From an uncultured SAR116 cluster alpha proteobacterium (lineage in GTDB: Bacteria; Pseudomonadota; Alphaproteobacteria; Puniceispirillales; Puniceispirillaceae): a stretch of DNA of 64,000 bases. The notes beneath the pieces were generated by a model. The model made no database searches and had not been told where the DNA came from. It saw only the letters and a list, made by a program, of their open reading frames with translations. The number at the start of each line of letters is the position of its first letter. The first letter of the stretch is position 1. The stretch lies in NCBI GenBank assembly GCA_902518965.1, contig CABYIQ010000005.1:43041-107040 (forward strand), read 5' to 3'. Position numbers and translations under genes: made by a program. Positions 8,599 to 17,915 of the stretch are shown one piece after another.

Positions 8599-9185
8599 TA
8601 AATCTTCTTTTGATAATTAACAAACCAATTGAACGAGCCAATGACCTAGCAGGGTATATTGGCCGAAACCTCTCCATTTTTGCAATGGGCTTGATGGTGG
8701 TGGTCATTCTGACACAAGTCTATTTTCGATATGTTTTGAACAGCGCTCTTCCATGGCCTGACGAGGCTGCACGCTTTTTAATGCTATGGCTGGCAGGTTT
8801 AATGGGACCAATCGCCCTAAGACAGGGAAGCATGGTGGCAATACTTGGTGTTCAGTCCTTACTTCCAGGCCTTATATGTAAAGTTTTGATATTCGGTCTG
8901 CTTCTCGTTTCATTTGCCGTCCTAATAGTCGCCGTTAAATTAGGTTGGGCACATGTAAATTCCGGCTGGCTCTTTGCAAGTTCATCGCTAAAGGTGCCAT
9001 TAAACTTAATTGGCATGAAGGCCATAAAGATGAAACTAGCCTGGTCATACATGTCTTTATTTGTTGGGTTTTGCCTAATGTCACTTGTAAACCTTGAGCT
9101 GTTGCTGCGCACAGCCATAAGCATATTTGGAGGTGAGTCTCAGCTTAAACCAATAAATAACACTAAAGAGATGAAGGTGGAGTAA
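8595..9185 (+). CDS. dctQ: TRAP transporter small permease (DctQ type)
   Basis: This 196-residue inner-membrane protein has four predicted transmembrane helices, at about residues 25-48, 60-85, 95-120 and 140-165. The family motif FRYVLNSALPWPDEAARFL follows the first helix. It forms the Q subunit of a sodium-dependent tripartite carrier together with the DctM and DctP proteins encoded next. The ATG overlaps the flavin reductase stop and the gene runs into dctM through a TAATG junction. Its location inside a catabolic operon points to uptake of the organic anion that the upstream enzymes oxidise. Confidence 0.92.
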   Translation: MINLLLIINKPIERANDLAGYIGRNLSIFAMGLMVVVILTQVYFRYVLNSALPWPDEAARFLMLWLAGLMGPIALRQGSMVAILGVQSLLPGLICKVLIFGLLLVSFAVLIVAVKLGWAHVNSGWLFASSSLKVPLNLIGMKAIKMKLAWSYMSLFVGFCLMSLVNLELLLRTAISIFGGESQLKPINNTKEMKVE

Positions 9186-10474
9186 TGCTGATTTGGTTCT
9201 TGCCAATCTTTTTAGTTCTCCTCCTTGTGGGCTTGCCGGTTTTTTTTGCGTTGTTAGCAGCACCTGGCCTGATGCTGTGGATGAATGGACAAGAACGTGA
9301 CATCACCCTCCTTTATCGAAATGTCTATAATGGAATAGACAGCTTCCCCCTCATGGCAATACCATTTTTCATGTTAGCCGGTGAGTTGATGAACCGGGGG
9401 GGCATCACAGCACGCCTTGTCGAATTTGCGCAGGCTATGATGGGGCATCTGCGTGGTGGTCTAGCTCACGTAAATATTCTTTCGTCTATTTTGTTTGCAG
9501 GTTTATCAGGTTCAGCTGTTGCCGATACTTCTGCATTAGGATCCATGCTTGTTCCCGCCATGGTTAAGCAGGGTTACAGCCGCCGGTTTGCTGCTGCCGT
9601 GACCGCTGCCAGTTCAGTGATAGGGCCAATAATTCCCCCGTCAGGCATAATGATTATTTATGCCTATGTTATGGGTGAGAGCGTTGCAGCGTTATTTCTC
9701 GCCGGCATTGCCCCAGGTATTCTTGTTGGAATTGGCTTAATGTTGATGGTCAAATTCATGGCGAACCTCAAAGACTTTCCTCCCGCGAGTAAGCGTTATA
9801 GCTGGTCAGAACGAGGCGATGCATCTTTGAAGGCTTTTTTTCCTTTAATGACACCAGTTATCATACTAGGTGGCATATTATTGGGAATCTTTACACCAAC
9901 TGAGGCTGCCGCAGTGGCCGTTGGCTATGCAATATTCATTGGCTTCTTTGTTATGCGCACGTTAAGGGTCAGAGATTTGCCTGATGTTCTAAATAGGGCA
10001 GCTATGACATCAGCAATTGTTCTTCTTTTAGTTGGTGCTGCGATGGCGTTCAAAACTGTTGTTAGTTTGAGTCATGCTCCAGAACATCTTGCAAGTGCAA
10101 TCCTATCAATTTCAGAAAACCCCCTCATTCTGCTATTCTTAATAAATGTACTTCTTTTTGTTGTAGGGATGTTTTTGGATGCAGGTCCGGCCATCATTAT
10201 ACTAGGTCCAGTCCTGGGCCCAATTTTTCTGGATCTCGGCATCCATCCTGTTCATTTCGCGATTATAATGAGTGTTAATCTTACTGTTGGATTAGCCACC
10301 CCACCGATGGGGCTTGTGCTTTTTGTGGCGTCATCCGTTTCAGGAGAGCGCGTGGAAGAAATCACTCGTGCGATATTACCTTTTCTCTTGGTTGAAATTA
10401 TTGTGATCTTTCTGATTACCTTTTTTCCAGCCATTTCCATGACAATTCCTAGATTGACAGGATTTGTCTCATAG
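9185..10474 (+). CDS. dctM: TRAP transporter large permease (DctM type)
   Basis: This 429-residue protein is the M subunit, the sodium-coupled transport core, of the TRAP system, with about 12 hydrophobic segments. Family signatures include the N-terminal GLPVFFALLAAPG, the first GLSGSAVADTSALGSMLVPAM repeat half with SSVIGPIIPPSG, and the second repeat with VNLTVGLATPPMG. The ATG overlaps the preceding stop, and an AAGGTGGAG ribosome binding site sits just upstream. Together with DctQ and DctP it makes a complete three-gene TRAP set. Confidence 0.95.
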   Translation: MLIWFLPIFLVLLLVGLPVFFALLAAPGLMLWMNGQERDITLLYRNVYNGIDSFPLMAIPFFMLAGELMNRGGITARLVEFAQAMMGHLRGGLAHVNILSSILFAGLSGSAVADTSALGSMLVPAMVKQGYSRRFAAAVTAASSVIGPIIPPSGIMIIYAYVMGESVAALFLAGIAPGILVGIGLMLMVKFMANLKDFPPASKRYSWSERGDASLKAFFPLMTPVIILGGILLGIFTPTEAAAVAVGYAIFIGFFVMRTLRVRDLPDVLNRAAMTSAIVLLLVGAAMAFKTVVSLSHAPEHLASAILSISENPLILLFLINVLLFVVGMFLDAGPAIIILGPVLGPIFLDLGIHPVHFAIIMSVNLTVGLATPPMGLVLFVASSVSGERVEEITRAILPFLLVEIIVIFLITFFPAISMTIPRLTGFVS

Positions 10475-10505
10475 CGTCTTCTGTATTAACCAAAGGGAGG
10501 AAAAT

Positions 10506-11561
10506 ATGAAGAAGATATTGAAACCACTAGTAATGGGAGTCATTATGGCCCTCACTACTGTAGCCGTTCAGGCAGCGGACTATACAATCCGTGCAACCGC
10601 GAACTCAAATGAAAATGATGAAGATTACGACGGCCTTGTTGTTTTCAAGAACTATGTTGAGAGTGCATCCAACGGGGCGATAGCTGTAGAACTCTTTATC
10701 GGAACACAGCTCTGCTCAAAAGGCGCTGAATGCTTGCAAGGCGTCGCTGATGGCTCAATTGATGTTTATATTTCCACGTCCGGAGGTGCAGCAGGAATTT
10801 TCCCATATGTTCAGATTCTCGACGTGCCTTATTTAATGTCAGATGATCGTATTGCCGAGCATGTGCTTTCCGGTGATTTCACCAGAAAACTCCGCGCGAT
10901 GGCACTAAAAGATTCAGGCAACAAAATCAGATTGATGACAGTCGGCAATACAGGTGGTTGGAGAAACTTTGCGAACACGAAGCGCAGAGTGCAGAACCCA
11001 GGCGATATGTCAGGGCTAAAAATCAGAACAGTCGTTGCTGACCTTCCACAGGAATTGGTAAGAGCTCTTGGCGCATCACCTACACCTATCCCTTGGCCAG
11101 AATTGTTCACAAGCTTTCAAACTGGCGTTGTTGAAGGCTCAAAGAACGGCATCACAGATATTATGGGGATGAAATTTCCAGATGCCGGCCTGAAATACGT
11201 AACACTTGATGGCCACGCTTATATGGGTGCACTTTGGTGGATGAACAATGACAAATTCATGTCTATGCCAGAAGGTTTAAGAACAGTTGTGGCAGATGGC
11301 TTTTACCAGCTTCAACAAGCGACATTTGCGTCACCTAAGCGTAAATCTATTCAGGCCTATGCTGATTTCGTAGCTGGTGGCGGTGACCTTTATGTACCCA
11401 CACCTGCTGAAAAAGCTGCATTCAAAAAAGCAGCTGCTCCTGTTTATGACTGGTTCAAGTCAAATGTTGATGGCGGTGAAGAAGTATTCAATGCCTTCAC
11501 TGCTGCAGTCAATAAGGCGGAAGCAGACGTTGGCGGCGGTCGAAGCAAAGATATAAACTAA
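10506..11561 (+). CDS. dctP: TRAP transporter periplasmic solute-binding protein (DctP type)
   Basis: This 351-residue periplasmic protein delivers substrate to the DctQM permease. The start at 10506 is chosen because a strong GGGAGG ribosome binding site stands six bases upstream and a clean signal peptide of about 22 residues (ending VAVQA) follows. An upstream in-frame codon at 10464 would overlap dctM and has no such support. The mid-protein segment with NTGGWRNFANTKR and MSGLKIRTV contains the conserved arginine region that grips the substrate carboxylate or other acid in DctP proteins. The ligand is unknown. A hairpin terminator follows the stop codon. Confidence 0.93.
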   Translation: MKKILKPLVMGVIMALTTVAVQAADYTIRATANSNENDEDYDGLVVFKNYVESASNGAIAVELFIGTQLCSKGAECLQGVADGSIDVYISTSGGAAGIFPYVQILDVPYLMSDDRIAEHVLSGDFTRKLRAMALKDSGNKIRLMTVGNTGGWRNFANTKRRVQNPGDMSGLKIRTVVADLPQELVRALGASPTPIPWPELFTSFQTGVVEGSKNGITDIMGMKFPDAGLKYVTLDGHAYMGALWWMNNDKFMSMPEGLRTVVADGFYQLQQATFASPKRKSIQAYADFVAGGGDLYVPTPAEKAAFKKAAAPVYDWFKSNVDGGEEVFNAFTAAVNKAEADVGGGRSKDIN

Positions 11562-11576
11562 ACTTGCTCAATTTAT

Positions 11577-11607
11577 ACTCTGAGCCTTTGGCGTTAAGGC
11601 TCAGAGT
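11577..11607. terminator. Hairpin terminator after the TRAP operon
   Basis: A perfect 10-bp inverted repeat (ACTCTGAGCC/GGCTCAGAGT) with an 11-base loop lies 16 bases after the dctP stop and before the stop of the converging Sel1 gene. There is no immediate T-tract (a run of T occurs about 20 bases later on the plus strand), so it may act in both directions with modest efficiency. Confidence 0.6.
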
Positions 11608-11642
11608 TACCTTCAATTTAAAATATATTTTTTGCCGTCATG

Positions 11643-12134
11643 TTATCTAAACGGATAAAGCCAAACACGATAATCATCGATCATATCTTCCGCTTGTTTG
11701 ATTTGGTCAACAGTCATTTTCTTAACAACTTCTTCTTGGCTGATCGCAGCATCAGGATCACCACCAATGGCAGACAGAACGTACCACATATAAGCGCGTA
11801 CCAAATCCGGCGCAGGCATGCCCAAGCCAAGTTCATAATACCAACCAACACCAGATTGTGCACCGGGATGACCTTTCAGCGCAGAGCGCAAATACCAGTC
11901 AAAAGCTCTCTGATAGTCCTGCCTAACACCAAGCCCCATGGCATACATAACGCCTATCAATTCTTCTGCATCTGCATTGCCAGAACGGGCTGCTGGCCAC
12001 AATTCTTTATAAGCCGCTTCAAATTCATTTGCTTCCATCAAATCACGCGCATGCTCAATCTCTGCTCTTACAATCGTAGATGCGCTCAGGAACCAAAAAA
12101 GCAAGAGAAAAAAAACAACACTCTGCCTTCGCAT
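11643..12134 (-). CDS. Secreted Sel1-repeat protein
   Basis: This 163-residue protein starts with a signal peptide (two arginines, then a run of F and L, ending near VRA at residue 24). It continues with Sel1-like tetratricopeptide repeats. Repeat motifs include ADAEELIGVMYAMGLGV, GAQSGVGWYYELGLGM and YMWYVLSAIGG. Sel1 repeats form alpha/alpha solenoids used for protein-protein contact, here presumably in the periplasm. The 5' end overlaps or abuts the start region of the divergent dihaem peroxidase gene. It shares the AYMW and QI-x-EA C-terminal pattern with the Sel1 protein at 40487-41101, so the two may be paralogues. No specific function can be assigned. Confidence 0.85.
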   Translation of the reverse strand: MRRQSVVFFLLLFWFLSASTIVRAEIEHARDLMEANEFEAAYKELWPAARSGNADAEELIGVMYAMGLGVRQDYQRAFDWYLRSALKGHPGAQSGVGWYYELGLGMPAPDLVRAYMWYVLSAIGGDPDAAISQEEVVKKMTVDQIKQAEDMIDDYRVWLYPFR

Positions 12135-13457
12135 ATTTACCTCATTTTAATTGTACTTTGCACAGTAACAATTCACACAAAAGTCCTTGCAGATAGCCTT
12201 CCAAGGCAGCTTACGCAATCAGATTACCATGAATTTTCAAAAGAGCGGGCAGAAATTGGGCAATTCCTTTTTTATGATAAAATCCTTTCCGGCAACAGAA
12301 ATATTTCTTGCGGAACTTGTCATCACCCACGATTTGGCGGTGCAGACGGGCTATCATTAGGCATCGGGGAAGGCGGAATTGGTGTAGGTCCTGACCGCGT
12401 GCCCGGAAGTGGTGATGATAAAATAAAGAAACGAATTCCACGTAACGCGACAGCATTATGGAACTTGGCCGCAAAAGATTTTCAAGTTTTATTCCATGAT
12501 GGACGACTTTCGTTGAGTGATGATTACGATAATCGTTTCAACAGTCCTGCAGAGGAGTGGCTTCCAGAAGGGTTGGAAACCGTTCTCGGCACTCAGGCAA
12601 TATTTCCAATGACTGCTCAGTTTGAAATGGCAGGCAACCCCAAGGAAAATGAGGTCGCAGGCGCGCTGCATGACCGTATAGACTATGTTTGGCCTATTCT
12701 TGCAAAGAGAGTCCGCACGATACCCGAGTATGGAAAAATGTTTGTCGAGGTGTTCGACAATATTGATAAGGCTGAGGATGTAACCATTGCTGAAATAGGT
12801 GAGGCTTTAGCTGCATATATAGCTCTGGATTTTGAATCCCGAGATTCGAATTTTGATAAATATTTAGCTGGTCATACATCAGCATTAAATGCAGAGCAAA
12901 AAAGGGGTATGGATCTTTTCTATGGGAAAGCTGCTTGTTCAAGCTGCCATTCAGGCCCTTTACTTACAGATCAAAAATTCCATGCCCTAGCCCTACCACC
13001 TTTTGGCCCAGGGCGCACCCGCCGGTTTGACCCTTATGTGAGGGATGTTGGCCGTATGGCTGAAACAGACAGGATTGAAGATTCCTATCGATTTCGCACA
13101 CCTTCTCTACGTAATGTGGCTTTAACGGCTCCCTACGGACATAACGGTGCATTTCCGGATTTGGATGGAATCATAAGGCATCACCTCAATCCGTCAGAAT
13201 CTCTAAAAGAATGGAAACGAGAATGGGCAAAACTGCCACTAATTCCCTGGCTTGCAGAAATTGATTTTTTGGTGTGGGATGACAGATTTGAAATGGAGAG
13301 ATTTAGAAACAAAATTGATATTCAGCCCATTGCTTTGTCTGATGACGAGATCGCAGATCTTGTATCATTCATGCATGCGTTGACAGGCCAAACAGCTCAA
13401 AAACTCAGATTTGGCATTCCTAAACGCGTCCCTTCAGGGCTGCCAATTGATAAGTAA
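12051..13457 (+). CDS. Dihaem cytochrome c peroxidase / MauG-family protein, start uncertain
   Basis: The protein has two c-type haem motifs, CGTCHH and CSSCHS, spaced by about 210 residues, as in bacterial cytochrome c peroxidases and MauG-like enzymes. A signal sequence (YLILIVLCTVTIHTKVLA) directs it to the periplasm. Other family segments are FHDGRLSLSD, MTAQFEMAGNP and FRTPSLRNVALTAPYGHNG. The start is problematic. The nearest in-frame ATG is at 12051, giving a 29-residue lead before the hydrophobic core and an 84-base antisense overlap with the Sel1 gene. No GTG or TTG occurs between it and the signal peptide. A non-standard start (CTG 12123 or ATT 12135/12144) is possible. Function in peroxide reduction or cofactor maturation is inferred from the family. 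Confidence 0.82.
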   Translation: MLNLCSYNRRCAQEPKKQEKKNNTLPSHIYLILIVLCTVTIHTKVLADSLPRQLTQSDYHEFSKERAEIGQFLFYDKILSGNRNISCGTCHHPRFGGADGLSLGIGEGGIGVGPDRVPGSGDDKIKKRIPRNATALWNLAAKDFQVLFHDGRLSLSDDYDNRFNSPAEEWLPEGLETVLGTQAIFPMTAQFEMAGNPKENEVAGALHDRIDYVWPILAKRVRTIPEYGKMFVEVFDNIDKAEDVTIAEIGEALAAYIALDFESRDSNFDKYLAGHTSALNAEQKRGMDLFYGKAACSSCHSGPLLTDQKFHALALPPFGPGRTRRFDPYVRDVGRMAETDRIEDSYRFRTPSLRNVALTAPYGHNGAFPDLDGIIRHHLNPSESLKEWKREWAKLPLIPWLAEIDFLVWDDRFEMERFRNKIDIQPIALSDDEIADLVSFMHALTGQTAQKLRFGIPKRVPSGLPIDK

Positions 13458-13644
13458 AATCCTGTTTGGATTGCAAATCCTGATCAAATTTCTCCTCACC
13501 TAAAAATAGTTTAATCCTCATTTCAACTTAGACGCTACTGGGCCACTAAAAACAGGTCCATCACTTTTACGCCCATAAATCCCCAGAAAACACAGGATTA
13601 TTGAGCATTAAAACTGATAAAAGGTAACCTGTAAAAGAAAAGTA

Positions 13645-13734
13645 TGGCGGAGGGAGGGGGATTCGAACCCCCGAGGGGCTTGCACCCCAACACGCTTTCC
13701 AGGCGTGCGCCTTAAACCGCTCGGCCATCCCTCC
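13645..13734 (-). tRNA. tRNA-Ser (anticodon GGA)
   Basis: The reverse complement gives a class II tRNA with acceptor stem GGAGGGA/TCCCTCC, discriminator G and encoded CCA. The anticodon arm CACGC-CTGGAAA-GCGTG gives anticodon GGA for serine UCC/UCU codons. It has a long variable arm and the T-loop GGTTCGAATCC. Total length is 90 bases including CCA. Confidence 0.97.
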
Positions 13735-13853
13735 AATGCGACAGTGCGAATTTCCGGCAATATAGCGGCCCTGCTATGTATATGCAATCATATTGCTGGC
13801 AGGCCGCAGAAAACACAGTTGCAAAGTAAACTTAATTCAGACATGATCTTGCG

Positions 13854-14216
13854 ATGATGCGTTTGATTTTGAGACTTTTAGCAGTAGCATTTTTACTACT
13901 GGGTGGTTGGGTGATGTTTGGTGATATCACTAACGATGATTCAGCATCAATTATACTTGGCGAGTATATGCGTGAAAACGCACCCTCATTTCTACTCCAA
14001 GCAGAGGTGGTAGTTGATCGCTATATCGACCCTTGTAGCCTGATAATCGCTCTGGGCTGCTCACCTTTCATATGGCACCCCGTCATCTCAAGTCTGTTAC
14101 AATGGCCAGCTGCAATTGTATTTTTAGTTATGGGTGGGGCATTCTTGCTTCTATCTAGACTATTCCGCAGCTTTCAAGGTAGGCGGAAGCGATCTTATCA
14201 CAGAGATGGCCGCTGA
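13854..14216 (+). CDS. Small membrane protein of unknown function
   Basis: I do not recognise a named family. The 120-residue product has an N-terminal hydrophobic segment (residues about 3-22), which could be a signal anchor. A second hydrophobic pair lies at about 60-105 and the C-terminal tail is strongly basic (RRKRSYHRDGR), expected to face the cytoplasm. There is no clear ribosome binding site. Tandem ATGs at 13854 and 13857 are both possible starts. It lies between tRNA-Ser and lepA, convergent with lepA, and is isolated from other genes on its strand. The membrane-protein composition makes it credible as a gene. Confidence 0.6.
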   Translation: MMRLILRLLAVAFLLLGGWVMFGDITNDDSASIILGEYMRENAPSFLLQAEVVVDRYIDPCSLIIALGCSPFIWHPVISSLLQWPAAIVFLVMGGAFLLLSRLFRSFQGRRKRSYHRDGR

Positions 14217-14244
14217 TAGTTCAAGCTGTATTACTTTGCTAATC

Positions 14245-16047
14245 TTAGTTATCACCCATTTTCAGGGCCTCTAGAAAGGCATTCTGGGGAATATCTACGC
14301 GTCCAAACTGGCGCATGCGCTTCTTGCCTTCTTTCTGCTTTTCAAGAAGCTTGCGTTTCCGGCTGACATCACCCCCGTAACATTTGGCTGTGACATCTTT
14401 TCTCAGGGCAGAAATTGTTTCACGCGCAATAACTTTGCCACCAATTGCTGCCTGCAGGGCAACTTTGAACATCTGGCGCGGTATCAAATCTTTTAGTCGA
14501 GCGCAAATCGCACGACCACGATATTCTGACTGTTCGCGATGAACAATCATTGCTAGAGCATCAACAGGGTCTCCATTCACCAGAATGGAAACTTTTACTA
14601 AATCGCCTGAGATATAACTGTCCATCTGGTAATCAAAACTGGCATAGCCCCTGGTCACTGATTTCAACCTATCATAAAAATCAAAAACAACCTCATTTAG
14701 TGGCAAACGATAAACTACCATGGCACGGCTTCCGGCATAGGTCAGATCTATCTGTTCCCCCCGCCTTTCCACACATAATGACAAGACCTGCCCCAAATAT
14801 TCGTCAGGTGTCATAATGGTCGCCTTGATCCACGGCTCTTCAATTGATTGAATGCGGGTAACCTCAGGCATATCTGCTGGGTTATGCATATCCATCTTGC
14901 TGCCATCTGTCATTGTCAACTGATAAACAACCGATGGGGCAGTTGAAATCAGTTCAAGATTAAACTCACGAGTCAGCCGCTCACGAATAACCTCCATATG
15001 CAATAAACCTAAGAAGCCGCAACGGAAACCAAAACCTAAGGCAGCAGATGTTTCAGCTTCAAATGAAAATGAGCTGTCATTTAATGACAATTTTTCAAGA
15101 GCCTCACGCAATCCTGAAAAATCTGCGGCATCAATTGGAAACAAACCACAGAATACGACAGGCACAGATGGCTTGAATCCCTCAAGTGGTTCTGCACAGG
15201 GGCGGCGGTCATCTGTGATCGTGTCACCAACCTTCGCGTCAGATACAGTCTTTACTCCTGCATTTATAAAGCCAATCTCACCTGGACCAAGCTGATCGAC
15301 AGCCACAGGTTTCGGGCCGAAAATACCAACACGCTCGACGGTATGCACAGCACCACTTGCCATCATGCGGATCTTCATGCCCTTTTTGATGGTTCCATCA
15401 CGCACTCTTATCAAAGTCATAACGCCCAGATACGCATCATACCAGCTATCAACAAGGAGGGCCTGCAGAGGTGAAGCCACAGCACCCGTAGGCGCAGGTA
15501 GTTCTGTAACAACAGCTTCTAGAACATCTTCAATTCCAAGTCCTGTTTTTGCAGACACAGCAAGAGCATTATCTGCCGGCAAGCCAATCACATCTTCAAT
15601 CTGGGCCTTCACCCTGTCTGGCTCAGCAGCTGGCAAATCTATTTTATTCAGGACTGTGACCATCTCATGATCAGCATCTAGAGCCTGATAAACATTTGCC
15701 AGCGTCTGCGCTTCAACTCCTTGTGAGGCGTCAACAACAAGAAGCGAGCCTTCGCATGCAGACAGGGAACGAGACACTTCATAGCCGAAATCAACATGAC
15801 CTGGAGTATCCATAAGGTTCAGAACATAGTATTCGCCAGACTTTGCGGTATAGGACAAGCGCACCGTTTGAGCCTTGATTGTAATACCGCGTTCACGTTC
15901 AATGTCCATATTATCAAGAACCTGCTCGGACATCTCACGTTCACTTAGGCCACCACAAAACTGAATCAATCTGTCAGCGAGAGTTGACTTGCCATGGTCT
16001 ATATGAGCCACTATGGAAAAATTTCTGATTTTTGCTATGTCTGTCAT
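14245..16047 (-). CDS. lepA: Elongation factor 4 (LepA) GTPase
   Basis: This 600-residue ribosome-associated GTPase back-translocates or remodels stalled ribosomes. G1 AHIDHGKST (about 14-22), G2 RERGIT, G3 DTPGHVDF and G4 NKID are all intact. The LepA-specific C-terminal domain follows, ending with [18 protein letters not shown]. The length matches the usual 595-605 residues. It is monocistronic, with 170 bases separating it from the divergent leuA. Confidence 0.98.
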   Translation of the reverse strand: MTDIAKIRNFSIVAHIDHGKSTLADRLIQFCGGLSEREMSEQVLDNMDIERERGITIKAQTVRLSYTAKSGEYYVLNLMDTPGHVDFGYEVSRSLSACEGSLLVVDASQGVEAQTLANVYQALDADHEMVTVLNKIDLPAAEPDRVKAQIEDVIGLPADNALAVSAKTGLGIEDVLEAVVTELPAPTGAVASPLQALLVDSWYDAYLGVMTLIRVRDGTIKKGMKIRMMASGAVHTVERVGIFGPKPVAVDQLGPGEIGFINAGVKTVSDAKVGDTITDDRRPCAEPLEGFKPSVPVVFCGLFPIDAADFSGLREALEKLSLNDSSFSFEAETSAALGFGFRCGFLGLLHMEVIRERLTREFNLELISTAPSVVYQLTMTDGSKMDMHNPADMPEVTRIQSIEEPWIKATIMTPDEYLGQVLSLCVERRGEQIDLTYAGSRAMVVYRLPLNEVVFDFYDRLKSVTRGYASFDYQMDSYISGDLVKVSILVNGDPVDALAMIVHREQSEYRGRAICARLKDLIPRQMFKVALQAAIGGKVIARETISALRKDVTAKCYGGDVSRKRKLLEKQKEGKKRMRQFGRVDIPQNAFLEALKMGDN

Positions 16048-16217
16048 GGGCTGATAAATAACGCAATTCGGAACGGCTTTCCAGCTATACCATCATGATT
16101 TTCCGCCCTTTAGCTGATTAAATTGGTAATATGGCACAAATCGGCAAACCCTTGACCCGGTTACCGTTCATGGTACAACATCACTCTAAATATTAAGACC
16201 CACAGCCTGGACCTGTC

Positions 16218-17888
16218 ATGCCTACTATGAACCACGCGAAATACAGTGCCTACCCGCCTGTCGATTTGCCTGACAGACAGTGGCCAAGCAAGGTTATTTC
16301 CACTGCACCTGTCTGGTGTTCTGTAGATTTGCGTGATGGCAATCAAGCTTTAATCGAGCCAATGGACAGCATTCGTAAAATGCGTATGTTCAAAACGCTG
16401 GTTGGTATGGGTTTTAAGGAAATTGAGGTCGGTTTCCCTTCAGCCTCTGATACAGATTTCAACTTCTTGCGAGAATTAATTATCGGAGGGCACATTCCAG
16501 CGGATGTAACAATACAAGTTCTCACACAAGCAAGAGAACATCTAATAGATAGAACAATAGAATCTCTTCGAGGCGCGCCAAGTGCAATCCTGCATCTTTA
16601 CAATTCAACTTCTACCCTTCAGCGGCGAGTGGTGTTTAAATCTGACCGTGATGGCGTAAAACAAATTGCCATAGACGGGGCGAAAATGGTTGCTGACCGG
16701 GTAAGCAAACTGGGGTCTGATACTGATCTGCGGCTGCAATATTCACCTGAGAGCTTTACAGGAACCGAGCTGGATTATGCCTTAGACGTCTGTGAATCAG
16801 TTATGGATATCTGGAGCCCTACACCCAAAAATAAGACAATTATTAACCTGCCGGCGACTGTTGAGATGTCTACACCAAACATTTATGCAGATCAGATAGA
16901 GTGGATGCATCGTCACTTTACGCGGCGTGATAGCATGATTTTGTCGTTACACCCTCACAATGATCGCGGCTGCGGCGTTGCCGCAACTGAGTTAGGGCTG
17001 ATGGCTGGCGCCGACCGCGTTGAAGGTACCCTATTTGGTAATGGTGAGCGGACAGGTAATGTCGATATAATTACGCTGGGACTTAACCTGTTCACACAAG
17101 GTGTTGACCCAAAGCTGGATATGTCTGATATCACGAGCTTGGTCGAAACAGCTGAATTCTGCAACCAGCTGCCTGTTCATCAGCGACATCCTTATGCTGG
17201 CCAACTGGTTCATACTGCGTTTTCAGGCTCACATCAGGACGCCATCCGAAAAGGGATGGAAGCAATACAGAGCGCCAACGCTCTGCAATGGGAAGTGCCA
17301 TATCTACCTATCGACCCGGCGGATATTGGCTGTACATATGAAGCAATAATTCGGGTGAACTCACAATCAGGTAAGGCAGGTTCTGCCTGGCTGTTGGAAA
17401 CTGAACATAATATCCGCCTTCCACGGGGGATGGAAATAGAATTCAGCCAGATTGTCCAAAAGCAGGCAGATAAAAGCGGTCAGGAAATCACAGCTGACAT
17501 GATTTGGACGATTTATCAATCTGAATATCTAGATAGGACCGCTCCATTTAAGCTGGTTTCTGTTGAGACAAAACCTGCATCTTTGGCCTCAGAAAAAGAA
17601 CGTATCACAGCGACGATTCAGCATAATGGCCAGGAGAAAACCATTTCTGCAACCGGAAACGGTCCCATTTCTGCGATGGTGAATGCCTTGCGGGAAAATT
17701 TTGATGTCGATTTCACACTTGCTGATTTTGGCCAAAATACACGTTCTTCAACTTCCAAGGCTGAAGCTGCTGCCTATGTTGAACTGAAAACAGAAAAAGA
17801 TGAGCGTTCTGTCTATGGTGCAGGCATTCATACGTCGATCACACTCGCCCCACTTTACGCGCTGGTGTCTGCGGTCAATCGGCTTTAG
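16218..17888 (+). CDS. leuA: 2-isopropylmalate synthase, type II
   Basis: This enzyme condenses acetyl-CoA with 2-oxoisovalerate, the first committed step of leucine synthesis. The 556-residue length and N-terminal region (with WCSVDLRDGNQALIEPM) mark the longer LeuA type found in Corynebacterium and many alphaproteobacteria. The HMGL-like barrel carries the metal ligands in DLRDGNQ and in HPHNDRGCG with FGNGERTGN downstream. The C-terminal LeuA allosteric domain (about residues 430-556) is present, so leucine feedback is expected. The gene stands alone. No leader peptide rich in leucine is evident upstream. Confidence 0.96.
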   Translation: MPTMNHAKYSAYPPVDLPDRQWPSKVISTAPVWCSVDLRDGNQALIEPMDSIRKMRMFKTLVGMGFKEIEVGFPSASDTDFNFLRELIIGGHIPADVTIQVLTQAREHLIDRTIESLRGAPSAILHLYNSTSTLQRRVVFKSDRDGVKQIAIDGAKMVADRVSKLGSDTDLRLQYSPESFTGTELDYALDVCESVMDIWSPTPKNKTIINLPATVEMSTPNIYADQIEWMHRHFTRRDSMILSLHPHNDRGCGVAATELGLMAGADRVEGTLFGNGERTGNVDIITLGLNLFTQGVDPKLDMSDITSLVETAEFCNQLPVHQRHPYAGQLVHTAFSGSHQDAIRKGMEAIQSANALQWEVPYLPIDPADIGCTYEAIIRVNSQSGKAGSAWLLETEHNIRLPRGMEIEFSQIVQKQADKSGQEITADMIWTIYQSEYLDRTAPFKLVSVETKPASLASEKERITATIQHNGQEKTISATGNGPISAMVNALRENFDVDFTLADFGQNTRSSTSKAEAAAYVELKTEKDERSVYGAGIHTSITLAPLYALVSAVNRL

Positions 17889-17915
17889 GCCGTAATAGTA
17901 AAGTAAAGCTGTTGG

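Noticed and set aside
11640..12050. Open extension of the dihaem peroxidase frame through the whole Sel1 gene on the opposite strand
   Set aside because: It has no conserved domain content and lies antisense to a convincing secreted Sel1 gene. It is an accidental open frame.
16048..16217. Leucine attenuator leader before leuA
   Set aside because: No leucine-rich short peptide or terminator/antiterminator pair can be seen in the 170-base gap.
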